A stretch of 64,000 nt of DNA from Paguma larvata (GCA_030068075.1 CM057830.1:28118247-28182246), one strand, 5' to 3'; positions 1-12,660 are shown, counted from the first letter of the stretch. Numbers and translations are program-made. Notes: generated by a model from the sequence alone, not told the origin.

Positions 1-1417
1 TGGCAAACATAAGAATGTTTGCCTTTTCTTTCTATACTGTTTCCCCACTCTCTGTGTTAAGACTTTCCTTTTGAAACAAGTGTGTGCAGTTGTTGGCTGG
101 ACCTAAGGATGCTTCCAATGGCAGAAAGTATTAGTGTTTGTTTGACCTGAACAGATTGATATGATTACTGGGTGTTAAGCCTCTTGTTGAATTTTGGGGG
201 TTCTGCATGCTTTTATCTTGGTTTTCTCTTTTGTCTGTGCTTTTCATCTGCTGGGGACACACTGGTACATATTTGGACTTAAATCCCTGCTTGGGGAGCT
301 CAGAACCCTGGCTGGGCAGCCTGTTCATTATGTATCTGTTGAATTTATTTACTGTTTCCTTGGCTAAAGGTGCAGGGATTTATGTTTATCAGTTTTATGA
401 CTTTGCCTACTGGTGACTGAACTACTGCTCGCTGTCAGAGAGAATTGCTCCTATAGGGGTTTAGGGCAAGGCCTGGGAGCACTGAGTAAGGTTTAGCATT
501 TTAGAGTGATGCTATTCTCAGAAGCGTTATGTACAATAAAGGAAATGGACGATTTCCCTCTTGATTATATCAAATCTAGCAGATCTGTGTGGTTCATTTT
601 GTTCCTTAGGTTCATGTGGTTTACCTTTGTACTTTTCTCTCTCTGGAGGAGGCGGGAAATGATACATATTGTTGCATGGTATCTTTACAATACACAGGTT
701 TTACCTCACCGAATTTCTAAGAGCTGAAAAGTATCTAAAGTGGGCAGTCAAAAGTATAGATTTTTTTTGGATGAACTACCAAACAGTAGACAGAAAGTTT
801 TACCCTGTGGTTTGTACATTGCCCTGAGATTTGTAGGAATCTGGGAGATTTTTTGGCAAGGAAAAATGGTGGGTCAACAATTTACAATGTAGCAGCTGGG
901 TTTTACCATAAAACATTTTTTTTTCATAAAGCATTTTTTTTAAACAACACGATTTGTAGAATAAAGTAGTTCATATGTTTTTTAAAAGACCTCCTTTGGA
1001 GCAATCTCTGAGCCAGGCATTTGTATTGGAATTAGGCACATGGAGGAACAAAGACAATTTTCTAGCATTTCAACCTGGTTTGTGTTCTTAAGGCAAGTCA
1101 AGGAATCAAAGCAAGATTCAAATCCAAAATAGTTAATAACATAAGATTTTTGATGGAATATCCAGGGCTTTACTAGGTTTCCTTGCTGAGTAGCTGTATA
1201 AACCACTGCAAATCACATCAATCTTTTAGGGTTTTAGATTTTCTACCTTACATAGAGAAGATTTGATTAACAAATATTCACTGAATGCCTATTATTTTTC
1301 AGGCATGATTAAAACTATTGGGAAATGAGTGATCAATTAAAACACAGTCAGCTTCACAGAATTAAAGTCCAGGAAAGAAGGAAGAAATTTCTGTAACTAG
1401 TAATGGCACATACATTA
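1..1417. other. No gene recognised; unique AT-rich sequence
   Basis: No frame here has protein-like composition or splice context I can defend. Around 1262-1300 a short piece resembles an old mammalian repeat end (a run like AACAAATATTCACTGAATGC), too short to classify. The rest looks unique. Confidence 0.5.
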
Positions 1418-1480
1418 GCATGCTTTCTCTCTCTCTTTCTCTCTCTCTGTTACTCAAAAAAAGTAAAATAAATTTTAAAA
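1418..1480 (+). repeat. Carnivore SINE, 3' tail fragment
   Basis: A TC-rich stretch followed by CTGTTACTCAAAAAAAGT and an A-rich tail matches the 3' end of the tRNA-derived SINEs elsewhere in the window. The tRNA-like head is absent, so only the tail survives. Confidence 0.45.
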
Positions 1481-1484
1481 CAAG

Positions 1485-3985
1485 AAAAATTAAGATACTA
1501 TGGAAGAGGAGAAAAATGCTTGAAGTCTCTTTTAGTCCTGTAATAGTAGTGGTTTTGTGATAGATGTTTATGAATCCATGAGTAATGAATGGAATGTACA
1601 TTACCATTACTTGTTCCATTTACTCCGCAAACAAAAAATGACCTTTACAGCATAGTTATCTCCCTCATACTGCTGCGATACTTTTGCAGAGTCATGTTGT
1701 TAAACTAAGTAGTTACTGCATAGAATTAGTAATTTCAAACAGGAAAGGGAGGGAGAAATAAAATTGAATCAAAGAAGAAAGTGAAATGGAAAGAAAAAAT
1801 ATCGAGGAGGAATTATGTTTGTTATTTATTTCTTGCATGCAAGAAAAATAGCAGTGGTGTGTGCTCACTGCTATTTCAATACTAGACTTGATCATGACGG
1901 ACAAGAAGACTGGTCACATTGATGTTATACCTTGAAATATGAATAAATTTGGTGGAATGATCAAGGGCTGAGTTTTTTACTTTGAACAGTGTTTTAGGTG
2001 CAAAATAGGACTATGCCGTGAAGTCCCCAAAGAGCAGCAACTGGCCAAGAAGTGTTGCCCTCTTGAGCAGTCCCTGGCATTGAAGATTAGACATGTAGGT
2101 AATATCTGTGGGCTTCACAGTTCTCTCATACAGCAGTGTTTCCACTTCCTCCTTCACCGAAAGGTTTGGGATTGCCTTATCTTCCAGATATTGCCTAGCA
2201 CAATATCCTGCATTGCCTTGGGGATGCGATTGTAATAGATATATCCTCTTAAGCTTGAGCATAGTCCAAATTTGATCACTGCTTTGCTATGACCACTAGG
2301 GAATTAACCTAATTGTAACATTTAAAAACATAACTTGGGTCATCTCACTGTTACTAGAGCAAATTCCCAACGGCAACTTAACTGTGAAAAAAAAGTTTCT
2401 TTTTCATCTTGAAAATAGGAAACTTCTAAGTAAAAATGAAAGAAAATGGTTTTATACCCAAAGTTCTTCTGGACTGGTCTTTAATTAAGACCACAATAAA
2501 ATATGGACATTTAAAGTATCATTTCCTTCATATCCAATGTTATCATTCTGCCTTTTTTCTACTTTCAGTGCATTTATTAGATATGAGAGCTTTGAACATA
2601 ATCATGCAAATATAAGCATCGAAACATAATTGCCAAAAAAAAAAAAAGAAACAATTCAGCAGGCGGATGACCTCTTTGAAAAAAAGGAACAATAGGAGCT
2701 AATAAAGCTGCCAAGTGGATATGAGAAATTCACTGCTTTCTGCAAATCTAAGAAGAGAAAGGGCATTTTTAATTATTCATTACACTGATGCTCAGGAAAA
2801 AATAAATTAAGGGCATCTCATTTTATGAGAATTTAATTCAATTTATATGCTATCCTTCTCTACTACCTTCCCCATGAGGTCTGTTTAGATATAGATCTGT
2901 GTGAAAAATAGCAGCTTTCTCCTTTCCATTAGTGTTTCTTCCTGCCACAGTCATCTCATATGCCCCATGTCTGGGCTAGTGACATCAGACTCATTTCAAT
3001 TCAGGGCCATGGCTCTCCTGATGAAAAGCAAGACAGGGTTGCAAATGGAATGATGTCCACCTTTGGACAAGATGCTGGTAGAACAGACATGTGCTTGGGT
3101 TTGGATGTATTCTGTTCAAAATTCTAGTGAGTTGAGTGAATTCATGGAGAGGATGTATATTTGCTAAATTCATGGATGATGCAGAATTGGGAGAGTCAGC
3201 TAATATGATAGATGACAGAATCAAGTGTCAAAAAGCTCTTGACACATTGGAAATATGAGCTAACAGCAATATGGTGCATTTATATTTTGCAACAATAATT
3301 TATGAAGTTCTTCTGTCAAGAATAGAAAAATCAATTGCATATATAAACAGGTTGGGGAAACCTTGATAAGTGGTAGATTATGTTAAAGCAACAATAATGA
3401 CCACAACCACAGCATAAAAGGAACCTGAAATTTTAGTTGACTTCAAGTTCAGTATGAGTCCCTGGTTGCAAGTCCACTACTATGAAACTCAATTTTGGAA
3501 AATATGATGAAGCTATATAGTAAAGTTGCCTTTGGGGGATGAAATACATTCTAGAAATGTTCCAGTAAGAAATTCTTGCATTCCTTTTGATGTATGACCA
3601 CTAGACTGCACGTACTTTATTTGTGTCAGGGAAAACCAGTAGCACTGGATACAAAATATAAGAAATTAGCAACAGAAGTTCTGATTACATCTCTTTTTTC
3701 CATTGCTTCCTCATTTACTGAAATGCCTCACTTTGCTCATCTAAAATTGAAACTAATAATAGCCAGCTCCCAGGGTTTGTGTAGGGGTAAATTTAACAGA
3801 GAGGCCAAAATTGCATTAAAACCCAAGGTACTATCCAATGATCATTTTAAATCATGCCTTTCCATAGGTTTAGCCTTAGTAGGGACATATACATGCTTTA
3901 GCAGACATAGGATAACAGGACGTGGACACTCTCAGGTACTGTTGGAGTAATATAAGTCGACACAGGCAACTTGTATATATCCTTC
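1485..3985. other. No gene recognised
   Basis: Mostly unique AT-rich sequence with one short A run near 2635-2648. An 83-codon minus-strand frame at 2011-2262 has a protein-like composition (see findings), but it lacks splice sites or a family I recognise. I do not call a gene. Confidence 0.45.
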
Positions 3986-3989
3986 AAAT

Positions 3990-4350
3990 TTTTCAAAGCA
4001 CATGTCTTTGATCAAGTAATTCCATTTCTAGATATTTTTCCTGCAGAAATACTCAGACATATGCACAAAGATATAAAAAGGCTGTATAAAGTCTGTTTTT
4101 CCCACCTTTTTTTGTTATAATAAGACATTCAGAAATATCTATAAGTTCATTCATAGGGAAATGACTCAAAACTTTTAACATGGTATATAAATACTATGGA
4201 ATACTGTGTAGTTGCTAAAAAGAATAAGGTATGCTAACAAGGAAAGATGCCCATGGAAAAAGCATGTCACAAAATATATTAAAATAGATCCAATGTATGA
4301 AAAAATGACTTTTATGAGTGTTAACAGTACAAATATTATATGTGTGTATG
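3990..4350 (+). mobile_element. Old L1 (L1M-type) 3' end
   Basis: The order of phrases matches an ancient LINE-1 3' region: AAGTAATTCCATTTCTAGAT, then TATGCACAAAGATATAAAAA, then an ATACTATGGAATACTGTGTAG block and a GCTAAAAAGAATAAGGTATG block. It is strongly diverged with no open frame. The edges are approximate. Confidence 0.65.
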
Positions 4351-4354
4351 TGTA

Positions 4355-5638
4355 CATAGATACATGTATTTGGGAAACAAGCATCCATGGATTTCTCACA
4401 TTTCGCACATGTCTTACCAGGTTTTGTTTTGATCAGCATTTCAAGGATGTTTGTACAGCAAACAGCCTTGAAAGAAAATGTCTTACTCTGAGACAGGAGA
4501 CAGAGGGCAGAATTTTTGCTGTCAAGAATAAAAACAATAATGTCTCCCTCAGGAGTAAAGGCTAGCAGCCCCTTTGTGGTTTCCTAAAATCAGGGTTCCT
4601 TGTGCATTTATGTATTACCTTTTGCTACCTATTTGTATATGTGTATGGGGAGGAAGTAGTGAATAAGTGTTCCATATGAGATGAGAAAGAGTAAATCCTG
4701 GAATTCCAGCCACTTTTTGAACAATGATTTAATTGTCTTTACCTATTTACATCCAGAGCACAGGGCTAGAAGAACTCATTGAAAGGAAGTTACAAAGAAA
4801 ACAAGAGATATAATTAGGATTATTAAGAGGAGAAATTTTCAAATATTAAACAAAATAAATAGGCAAATTCCCCATTAGTAAATCACTATTGCTGACCTTA
4901 ACTTAGGCTTTCTTTTTCCTGTTATTCTTTCTTTAATAAAATGTTATGATCCTCATCTGGGGGGTCAGTCCTTCATTGGACTTAATGTCCTGAGTATGTA
5001 AAGGCCCTTGCTCAAATGATTTTGATCCTTCCCTCCTTTCTCCACACTCTCTCCATCCATATGATTTGGCCTCATCTGAGCAATTCTTTCTTTCTCCTTT
5101 CAATGTTTTTTCTTGTTCATAGAAGTGGAATCCAAGGGCCAGGATTTAACATGAAAATTGGGTGCAGCCTTTTGTCTAGTTGAAATAGTAAACAAAAACT
5201 TTTGGTTGTGGGTCTGTGGAAGCCATTAGGCCTCTCGGCCTGCTTTGATTCTGAGTTCCAAGTATCGTTCTTCCAGACTATAGGAATATGCATGCTGACA
5301 GGTGACCTGGATCATCTTGTAGTGCTCTGTGTAAGGTTTGGGGCCAAATCCCCATTGAACAAATCCCCATGTGCTTCTCATGTACCTTCCCTAGGAAGGT
5401 GATAGAGAAGATCTTGCTGGGCTAAGTAGGACTGAAATAATTCTGGATTCCTGGCCTAGAGCCATAGTTAACACTATTCCATAATAGGACCTCAATCATT
5501 TCTGTTTCCCATTAAGTCATGACAGGAATTTTGATGAGAAGTATCTTCTATTGGGCCAATGAGGTTAGAATAGAGTCCCAGTATTATGTTTCCATAAAGG
5601 ATTCCATTCATATAAGAATTGGTTTCAGACCAAACTTC
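4355..5638. other. No gene recognised
   Basis: Unique-looking sequence without a repeat or coding signature that I can support. Confidence 0.45.
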
Positions 5639-5639
5639 C

Positions 5640-7165
5640 AGGGAAGATGGCAGAGTAGGAGGACCCTAAATTTACCTCATCCTTCTGTTACAACTTAGGT
5701 AACGCCCACAACAGTGTAAATAACCCATGAAATGACCCAAAGACTGGCAGAACATATTTTCATGGCTAACAGAGGTGACATCAAATTGCAGAGGATGACA
5801 GAAATGAGGTTGTGAGTCCATAGGAACTGTCAAGGAGAATGAAAAGCGGAGAGGAACAGATCCCACCCCAAGTGCCCCAGGCACTGGTGACCTGCATGAA
5901 AACCATAATTTCCTGAGTTCTTACCATCAGTGGGGCTTTAACACCTGGAACTTTAAAAATCAGCTGGTTTGGTTCTGGGAGAGCTCAGTGGATGAAAGTA
6001 AACTTCACTTCCTGCCCTTAAAGAGACAGCACAACAGAGAGCCCCACAGAGATATAGCATAGAAATAGCAGTTTGAAAAATGCCTGGGTATAACAGAGGG
6101 AGATTTGTTCACTAATTTCAGAGCATGTGGCAGAGGGCTGGGGATACTTGGGAGACTTCTCCAAGAACAAAAGAGCTGGTGGGCACTATTCGCCTCCCCT
6201 GTCCCCCAGCCTAGACACATGGACACCTGCAGGAATACTTGTTACTCACTTACTAACAACACTCCTGGCCCTGCGTTCTCCTTTAGACCTGCCCCCTCCA
6301 ATATTAGCTGAGCCCAATACTACAACAACAAAGGAAACAACAAATCTAAAGGACAGCCTACTGCATGGGAGAAGATATTTGTAAATGACATCCGATAAAG
6401 GGTTAGTATCCAAAATATATAAAGAACTGATACGTCTCAACTCAAAAAAACACCAATGATCCAATTAAAAATTGGTTAGAAACCATGAACACACATTTCT
6501 CCAAAGAAGACATCCAGGTGGCCAACAGGCACATGAAAAGATGCTCAGCATCACTCATCATCAGGGAAATGCAAAATCAAAACCACAATGAGACATCACC
6601 TCACACCTGTCAGAATGGCTAAAATCAAAAACACAAGAAACAACAAGTGTTGGGGAGAATATGGAGAAAATAAAATGCTCCTGCACTGTTGGTGGGAATG
6701 CAAACTGTGCAGCCACTGTGGAAAACAGTATGGAGTGTGCTCAAAAATTAAAAATAGAACTACTACAGAATCCAGTAATTCTGGATATTTCTATGGGTAA
6801 ATACCACTACTATGTATTTACACAAAGAAAATGAAAACACTAACTTAAAAAGATATATGCAGTCCTATATTTATTGCAGAATTATTTACAATTGCCAAAA
6901 TATGGAGTCAAGGTAGAACATAAGAAATAAAACAAATGAACAAAGGAAAAAAGACAACACCTGTTCCCCCAAAAAGATTCTTAAGTAAGTATAAAGAACA
7001 AACTGATGGTTGCCAGAGGGGAGATGGGTGGGGGAAATGGGTGAAATAAGTGAAGGGAATTAAAAGTACAGTCATCATGATGAGCACTTAGTAATGGATA
7101 GAATTGATGAATGACTATATTGTATACCTGAAACTAAAACACTGTATGTAAAATATACTGGAATT
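5640..7165 (+). mobile_element. Internally deleted L1 retrotransposon
   Basis: The copy starts with an L1 5' UTR signature (GGAAGATGGCAGAGTAGGAG, then a CTGGCAGAACA phrase). Near 6305-6325 it jumps directly into the C-terminal part of ORF2 (KETTN-like frame, then TTTCTCCAAAGAAGACATCC and GGGAATGCAAACTGTGCAGC). It continues into an L1 3' UTR ending near ACTAAAACACTGTATGTAAA. Total length is about 1.5 kb against about 6 kb for a full L1, so ORF1 and most of ORF2 are missing. No long ORF remains. The usual 5' truncation of L1 would not leave a 5' UTR, so this is a deletion or splice-like derivative. Confidence 0.8.
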
Positions 7166-7179
7166 TAAAAAAGGAATAT

Positions 7180-8087
7180 TTTTGTATTATTTTCACATGT
7201 CACAGATATTAGTAAAATTAAGGTTATAAATGGTAGGAGGAGTAAAAATTTAAACATTCATCTGCAAAACATGCATCTGAAAACATTTTATTATGTCTCA
7301 CTGTTTTACAAACCAAGTTACAAATGAATTTTATATATCGGGGAAGTCTGAGAAGATAAATATCAGACAAATCTCACGTGTGTTTCAAAATCATTCTGTC
7401 ACAAGCATAGCAGCCTAATGACCACAGCAGTAAACAGTACATTAATTCATCTCTCTTCCTTTTTACATGTCAAAAGCAGTCACGATGCCTATATGTATCT
7501 TAGAGTAATTTTACTAGAGTTTTCTAACCTTTACTGTTGGTATCTTTATCTTCCTTTTGGGCCTGTTTCTATTTTATAGAGACATCATGCTATCACACTG
7601 TCCAGACAGGGAAGATGAGGACTGGCCTGTCCTCCTCAAGCAATGCTAATAGAATTTCCATCCTTTTTGTTAACCCTTCGAAAATGCCAAGCCATGATTT
7701 ATAACTCCTTGCCCCTGCAGGGCCTTTGTAAAGAAGTCGCCCAGATGGTGTGAAACACTCCTGAACAGTGCAGGGCTGGAGTCTAAGGAATGTCTTGGAA
7801 GCTTTGTGCACTCAGGATGAGGCGTGAAACATCCATTAGAAAGGGAGATAAAGAAAAAAATAATGGAACCCAAACTTGAAGTCTATACCCTAGAGTCCTC
7901 AAGAATGAAGCTATACAAAAGAATCATATCCTGGATTTATGGAATATGGTGTTTAATTAAAACTGAATAAAATAGGAAATAAGTGCATTAAAGAAAAAAA
8001 TAGGATCATAGATACACACTCATAAATACATACATTACACTTAATATAATATATGCATGCATGCTTTCTTTTTAGGGGGGTTTTTAA
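7180..8087. other. No gene recognised
   Basis: Unique sequence. A somewhat GC-richer patch at about 7590-7870 gives short frames on the minus strand, but none resembles a known protein. Confidence 0.45.
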
Positions 8088-8102
8088 AACACAACATATT
8101 TT

Positions 8103-8281
8103 ATATTTTATTTAGTTTTTAATTCTTTTAGAGCAAAAGAGAGCCCACACGAGGGGAAGAGGGAAGAGGGAGAGGGAGAGAGAATCTGAAGCAGGCTTCA
8201 TGATCCCATGATCCTGCGATCATGACCTGATCTAAAATCAAGAGTCAGATGCTCAACCAAGAGAGCCACCCAAGGGCCCTG
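8103..8281 (-). repeat. Carnivore tRNA-derived SINE
   Basis: On the plus strand it reads as the reverse complement: AT-rich tail, GA-rich middle, then CAACCAAGAGAGCCACCC at the head end. It is flanked by a near-perfect target duplication, AACACAACATATTTT at 8088-8102 and AACACAACATTTTTT at 8282-8296. Moderately diverged. Confidence 0.9.
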
Positions 8282-8305
8282 AACACAACATTTTTTTAGA
8301 GAAAG

Positions 8306-8634
8306 AACCAGCAAACTTTTTCTGAGAAGGGACAGATATATTTTAAGTTTTGCAGGCTACAACCAGTCCCTGTTTCAACTACTTGTTTCTATTGGTGTAG
8401 CTTGAAAACAGCCATAAACAATATGTAACTGAATGTGTGTGACTGGATTCCAATAACACTGGATTTGTCTGCGCTGGCATTTGAATACCATAGTTTTCAG
8501 TTCATTAGATATTATTCTTCTTTTCAATGTGTTCAACCATTTAAAAATGTAAAAACCACTCTTAGCTTGTGGACTGTATAAAAACAAGAGTGAGCTGGAT
8601 TCAGCCGAGAGATCATAGTTTGATGATCCCTGCC
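8306..8634. repeat. hAT-type nonautonomous DNA element (MER-like)
   Basis: It begins with CCAGCAAACTTTTTCTGAGA and contains AAAACAGCCATAAACAATATG, typical of a small palindromic-ended hAT-Charlie element in which 'GCAAACT' and its inverse end the two sides. The right end is GTTTGATGATCCCTGC. It is old and diverged. Family name not resolved. Confidence 0.65.
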
Positions 8635-8639
8635 TTAAA

Positions 8640-9106
8640 GGGGTCAAGTTCCATGAGATAAAATAAAACGTTATGATATCTAAAATTTGAAAGCATTTTG
8701 TATTTGAAGAAATCTCCTAATACTCAACATAATTTTGTCATCTTAATGGATGTAGCTACTGCAGAATGCTAAAATATTCCCAAGTTAGCTCTGTATCCTT
8801 TAGGTTTCCTCTGTAGTTTGTTACACAGCATATTACTTATCCTCTAAGTTACCAGCAATTTTGACTGTGTTTTTTCTTTTAGCTATTCTGCACCAGAGAG
8901 ACATCACATCCATTTGAAATTTCATAATATTTATCAAAGATAACTACAGTAAATGATCATCAGACCTAAATGACTAAATAAACCTAAAAACACAGAAATC
9001 TGTATCATGTTCATATCATATACACATCATCACATGACCTTCCATTTGCCGAAGTATTCTATTTAATTACAGAGCTTCAGGCAAAATTTTCTTCACCATA
9101 ACTATC
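8640..9106. other. No gene recognised
   Basis: AT-rich unique sequence with nothing classifiable. Confidence 0.45.
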
Positions 9107-9122
9107 TCATTGCTAGATTTTT

Positions 9123-9340
9123 AATTTATTTATTTTTAATTTTTTTAATGTTTATTTTTGAAAGAGACAGAATGCGAGTGGGGAAGGGGCAGAGAGAGAA
9201 GGAGACACAGAATCTGAAGCAAGCTCCAGGTTCTTAGCTGTCAGCGCAGAGCCCAACGCAGGGCTCGAACTCACGAACCATGAGATCAATGGCCTGAGCC
9301 AAAGTCGGACACTTAACCGAATGAGCCACCCAGGTGCCCC
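9123..9340 (-). repeat. Carnivore tRNA-derived SINE with perfect TSD
   Basis: Full-length antisense copy: T-rich tail complement, AATGTTTATTTTTGAAAGAG, GA-rich core, then the tRNA-like head ending GAGCCACCCAGGTGCCCC. A 16-bp direct repeat, TCATTGCTAGATTTTT, at 9107-9122 and 9341-9356 is the target-site duplication and fixes both ends. Confidence 0.95.
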
Positions 9341-9585
9341 TCATTGCTAGATTTTTAAAGTGAAAACAAACCTTGGGAGAATCTTAAGGCATGTATTTAG
9401 ATTAATGTGTATATTGATATAGTCCTTCAAATACAAAGAAGAAAAGGGTTTTAAAGCAATCAATGGCTAGAAGAGAAAACAAGAAAGTGTAAAAGAAAAC
9501 TTAGAAATTGTCATACTTTATTAATTCAGAGCATTTGTGTTCACTTTCCCTGTTTCTCGCTGTCTCTTTTTTCCCTAATGGCATT

Positions 9586-10080
9586 TGTATTAGTTATCTG
9601 TTGCAACATAATACATGATCATAAACATAGTGGTTTAAAACAACATGCATTTATTATGTCACAGTTTTCATGGGTCAGGGGCTAGGCACAGCTTATCTGG
9701 ATTCTCTGCTCATAGTCTCATGAGGCTGCCATTAAGGTGTTAGCTGGCCTGAATTCTCATCTGTAGTTTGGCATCCTCTTCCAAAACCTTGTGGTTGTTG
9801 GCAGAATTCAGTTCCTTATGCTTCCTTGTAATTGTAGGACTGAAGTTTTTGCTTTCTTGCAGGCAATTGGATGAACTCTCAGTTCCTAGAGCCCCCCACA
9901 ATTCTTGCTGAAAACTTCGGTTGCTTCTTTAAGGGCCAGCAGGAGACTTTCTCTTGCTCCAGTGTGCTGAGAGGGAGTTTTATGTAATTTAATATAAACA
10001 AGAGAGTGCTAATCTCATCACCTTTGCTCTATTCTATTGGCTGGGAGCAAGTTGCAGATTCCAGTTGACCTCAAGAAGAA
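9586..10080 (-). repeat. Ancient LTR-like mammalian repeat (ERVL-MaLR style), antisense
   Basis: Starts TGTATTAGTTATCTGTTGCA, then GGTTTAAAACAACATGCATT and a TCACAGTTTTCATGGGTCAGG block. This is the reverse-complement order of phrases typical of old MaLR-type LTRs. Diverged, with approximate ends; the exact family is uncertain. Confidence 0.5.
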
Positions 10081-10250
10081 GGCACTTTATAAAGACATGA
10101 CTCACTCATACTGATCCAAAATAAATAATCTCTATTATCCAATTAGTTGTATAAGAATATTGCACTGTGCTCTTAGTGGCTTTAGACTGCTTCTGCAATC
10201 CAATCTGTAAATATATCTTAAGAGTTCTCCAGTTGGAATACAAAACTGTA

Positions 10251-10463
10251 AGTCAGAGTTTCTCAGTTGAGGTACTACTGACATTTTGGTGGGAGAATTC
10301 TTTGTTGTGGGGGACATTCCTATGCATTGTAGTGTGTTTTGTGGTATCTCTGGCCTCTATCAACTATGCAGCACTCCTTCCTCTAGTTGTGACAACCAAA
10401 ATCATCTTCTGACATTGTCAAATGTCCCCTGGGGGTAAAATCATCCTTAGTTGACAAGCACTG
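10251..10463. repeat. hAT-type nonautonomous DNA element (MER-like)
   Basis: Begins CAGAGTTTCTCAGTTGAGGT and ends GTTGACAAGCACTGC, so the two ends are imperfect inverted repeats. The interior has the common block GACATTGTCAAATGTCCCCT. About 210 bp, typical of MER hAT elements. Confidence 0.7.
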
Positions 10464-10739
10464 CTATGGATAATTCTAGTCTTAACTTTTGTAAATGTAA
10501 TGTGAGCCAGTCGTAGAATCATTGAACCATAGCACACAAATGCTACAGTGGTCCTTTGGTGTTTTTAGAGAATAAAAGGAGAAATAAATGAATAGGGGAT
10601 ATATTTTGAATATTTTTGAAGGTATTGAGGAAAAAGAAAATAGCAAGAACATATTTCTGGCTTGGCTAACTTTATAAGCGGTGGAACTGAGAAGTGGAAT
10701 ACAAAAATAGGTGCAAGTCTTAGGGTTGTATAGTGAAGA

Positions 10740-11150
10740 ATGAGGAACCTGACTGAGTTTTTTTATGGAACATTCAAGTGGATGTATGCAACAAACAGTT
10801 GGATATAATGTGAAGCTCTGAGGTGAGATAAGATCTGGTAGTTAAAAGGAAGAAAATGGTGGGTGAAATCGCTCAGGTCTAGTACGTAGAAGTAACAGAG
10901 CAATGGTCTGGATAGGGCCCTTGGGATATGAAAAGTAAGGCAGGAGATGAGGAAAGAGAAGTTAATTACAGACTTCAGAAAGGAGTTAGGATGAGAAACA
11001 GGAGAAAATGAGAATGTTAGCATTAAATTGAAAGTAGTTGACACTTTAATCAAAGAATGTGGTAATTGGTGCCAAAAAGAGCCTCAAAATCCAGCAAGGT
11101 ATCTATTGTATTTGGCAATATAAAAATAAGCTTCTTGGAGTTTTCAATGT
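10740..11150 (+). repeat. Ancient mammalian interspersed repeat, family unresolved
   Basis: A purine-rich stretch with the phrases CATTCAAGTGGATGTATGC, CAGTTGGATATAATGTGAAG, GAAAGTAGTTGACACTTTAA and TTTGGCAATATAAAAATAAG. These follow the order of a widespread old mammalian repeat. A related-looking block lies at 38990-39530. Very diverged. Confidence 0.4.
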
Positions 11151-11159
11151 GAAGTCTGG

Positions 11160-11636
11160 CAGTGCATCATTCAAAGCCCACTTATGTCTCCTTAGTCAGT
11201 GATAACTTGCTTCAGTTAGACCAGTTTATACTGATCTTCCCTTACGCAGGCTTCCTAAGGCCTTTGCCATGCAATATCACACAATTTCACATTTCATCAC
11301 TGTTTTATCCAATAACTTGGCTTTCAGTTCAAAGGATCTCAAAAGAGAAGTATAACTTCCTTTGCTCAATGTTTGTCCTGTGTTTTACAGAGACACCATA
11401 AAAGAAATCTTGTTTAAAACTTGCTTGAGACCACAGTTGTAAAGAGCAGAGTGAGAATCAAAGTTTAAGACTTTCAATTCACTGTTCCTTCTTCTTGGAC
11501 ATATGTTTATGTATATATCTTTGTTAAGTATTTGCATTCTAGTAGTCTATATAGGAACTGCCAAGTGTTTTATTTGGGTCTTTATAAAGAAATAGTATGT
11601 GTTTCTAGAAACTTGTTATTTTGAACCTCAGTTTTA
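11160..11636. other. No gene recognised
   Basis: A 79-codon plus-strand frame at 11162-11401 has no recognisable domain. Otherwise unique sequence. Confidence 0.4.
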
Positions 11637-11840
11637 AGAGACTCTTAAGGATAGAGAACAAACTGAATATTGCTGAAGGGAAGGTGGGCAGGGGGATGGG
11701 CTCGACGGGTGATGGGTACTAAGGAGGGCACTTGTGATGAGCACTGGGTATTAAATGGAAGTAATAAATCACTGAATTCTACTCCTGAAACCAATATTGC
11801 ACTGTATATTAACTGAAATTTAAGTAAAATAAAATAAAAC
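11637..11840 (+). mobile_element. Carnivore L1 3' UTR fragment
   Basis: AGAGACTCTTAAGGATAGAG, GATGGGTACTAAGGAGGGCA, GATGAGCACTGGGTATTAAA and an A-rich end match the 3' UTR also seen at 16.3-16.5 kb. A severely 5'-truncated insertion. Confidence 0.85.
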
Positions 11841-11844
11841 CCCA

Positions 11845-12340
11845 GTGATTCAATTGAATAAATTATATATACTCATTATGTAGATATTATCAGAGGATTT
11901 AAAAAGAAATCAGTGGTCTCTCGTCCACCACACTCCAATTCCAGCCCTGCAGTGTAACCACTGTTTGGAATCTAATGTGTTTTCTCTCACCCTTCTTCCT
12001 TTTTTATGCACATGTATAAGAACAATTATACTCTTATATGGTTGGAGATTTGAAAAACTAGATTTTATGAAATTAGTATGATAACTTACAATGTTATTGT
12101 GCATTTTTAAATTTAAGTCCATGTCAAGGATATACCTTCAAGTCAATACATCTGGATCTACTACATTCAATATAATAGAAGTGCACTATTTCAAAGTGTC
12201 ACTGTGAAGTTATTAATTTAGTCATTTATCCGTTGATGCATATTCATGTAGTTTTCAATTTGTTAAAAAACAATGCTTTTATAATGAATTTTATGGTTTT
12301 TATGGATACATTCAAATACAATGTTTTCTATATTTAAAAT
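11845..12340. other. No gene recognised
   Basis: AT-rich. The central part (TTTGGAATCTAATGTGTTTTC to GTTTTCAATTTGTTAAAAAA) may be a very old L1 3' tail, but I cannot confirm it. Confidence 0.35.
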
Positions 12341-12346
12341 GTTATT

Positions 12347-12484
12347 GGGATGCCTGGGTGGCTCAGTCCATTAAGTGTCCGACTTAACATCTCAGCTCGG
12401 GTCTTGATCTCAGGGTCGTGAGTTCAAGCCCCACATTGGGCGTGAAGCCTACTTAAAACCAAAAGAGCAAAAAAAAAAAAAAAA
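12347..12484 (+). repeat. Carnivore tRNA-derived SINE (sense)
   Basis: Sense copy with a tRNA-like head: GGGATGCCTGGGTGGCTCAG, an A-box-like TGGCTCAGTCCATTAAG and a B-box-like GTCGTGAGTTCAAGCCCC. It then goes directly into a CCTACTTAAAACC segment and a 15-A tail. A short form without the long TC tract. A-box and B-box are internal RNA polymerase III promoter elements. Confidence 0.9.
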
Positions 12485-12660
12485 GAAGTGTTGTTAATTA
12501 TGAGGGGTCCTGGCATTTTCCCTGACCTAGCTTTTCTTGTTCTCTCCTTTCACTTCCTGGGACTTCTACTTTCCTGTTAATATACTCTCCTGTTTAATCA
12601 ACTTCTGGGTAGAGTTTATGCCCACTTAGATCAGTCACCTACAATTCACAGCAGGTTTTA

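Noticed and set aside
12347..12484. Possible functional tRNA gene
   Set aside because: The A-box/B-box-like region belongs to the SINE head and is followed by SINE body and poly(A); it cannot fold as a proper tRNA with an acceptor stem. The same applies to the other SINE heads.
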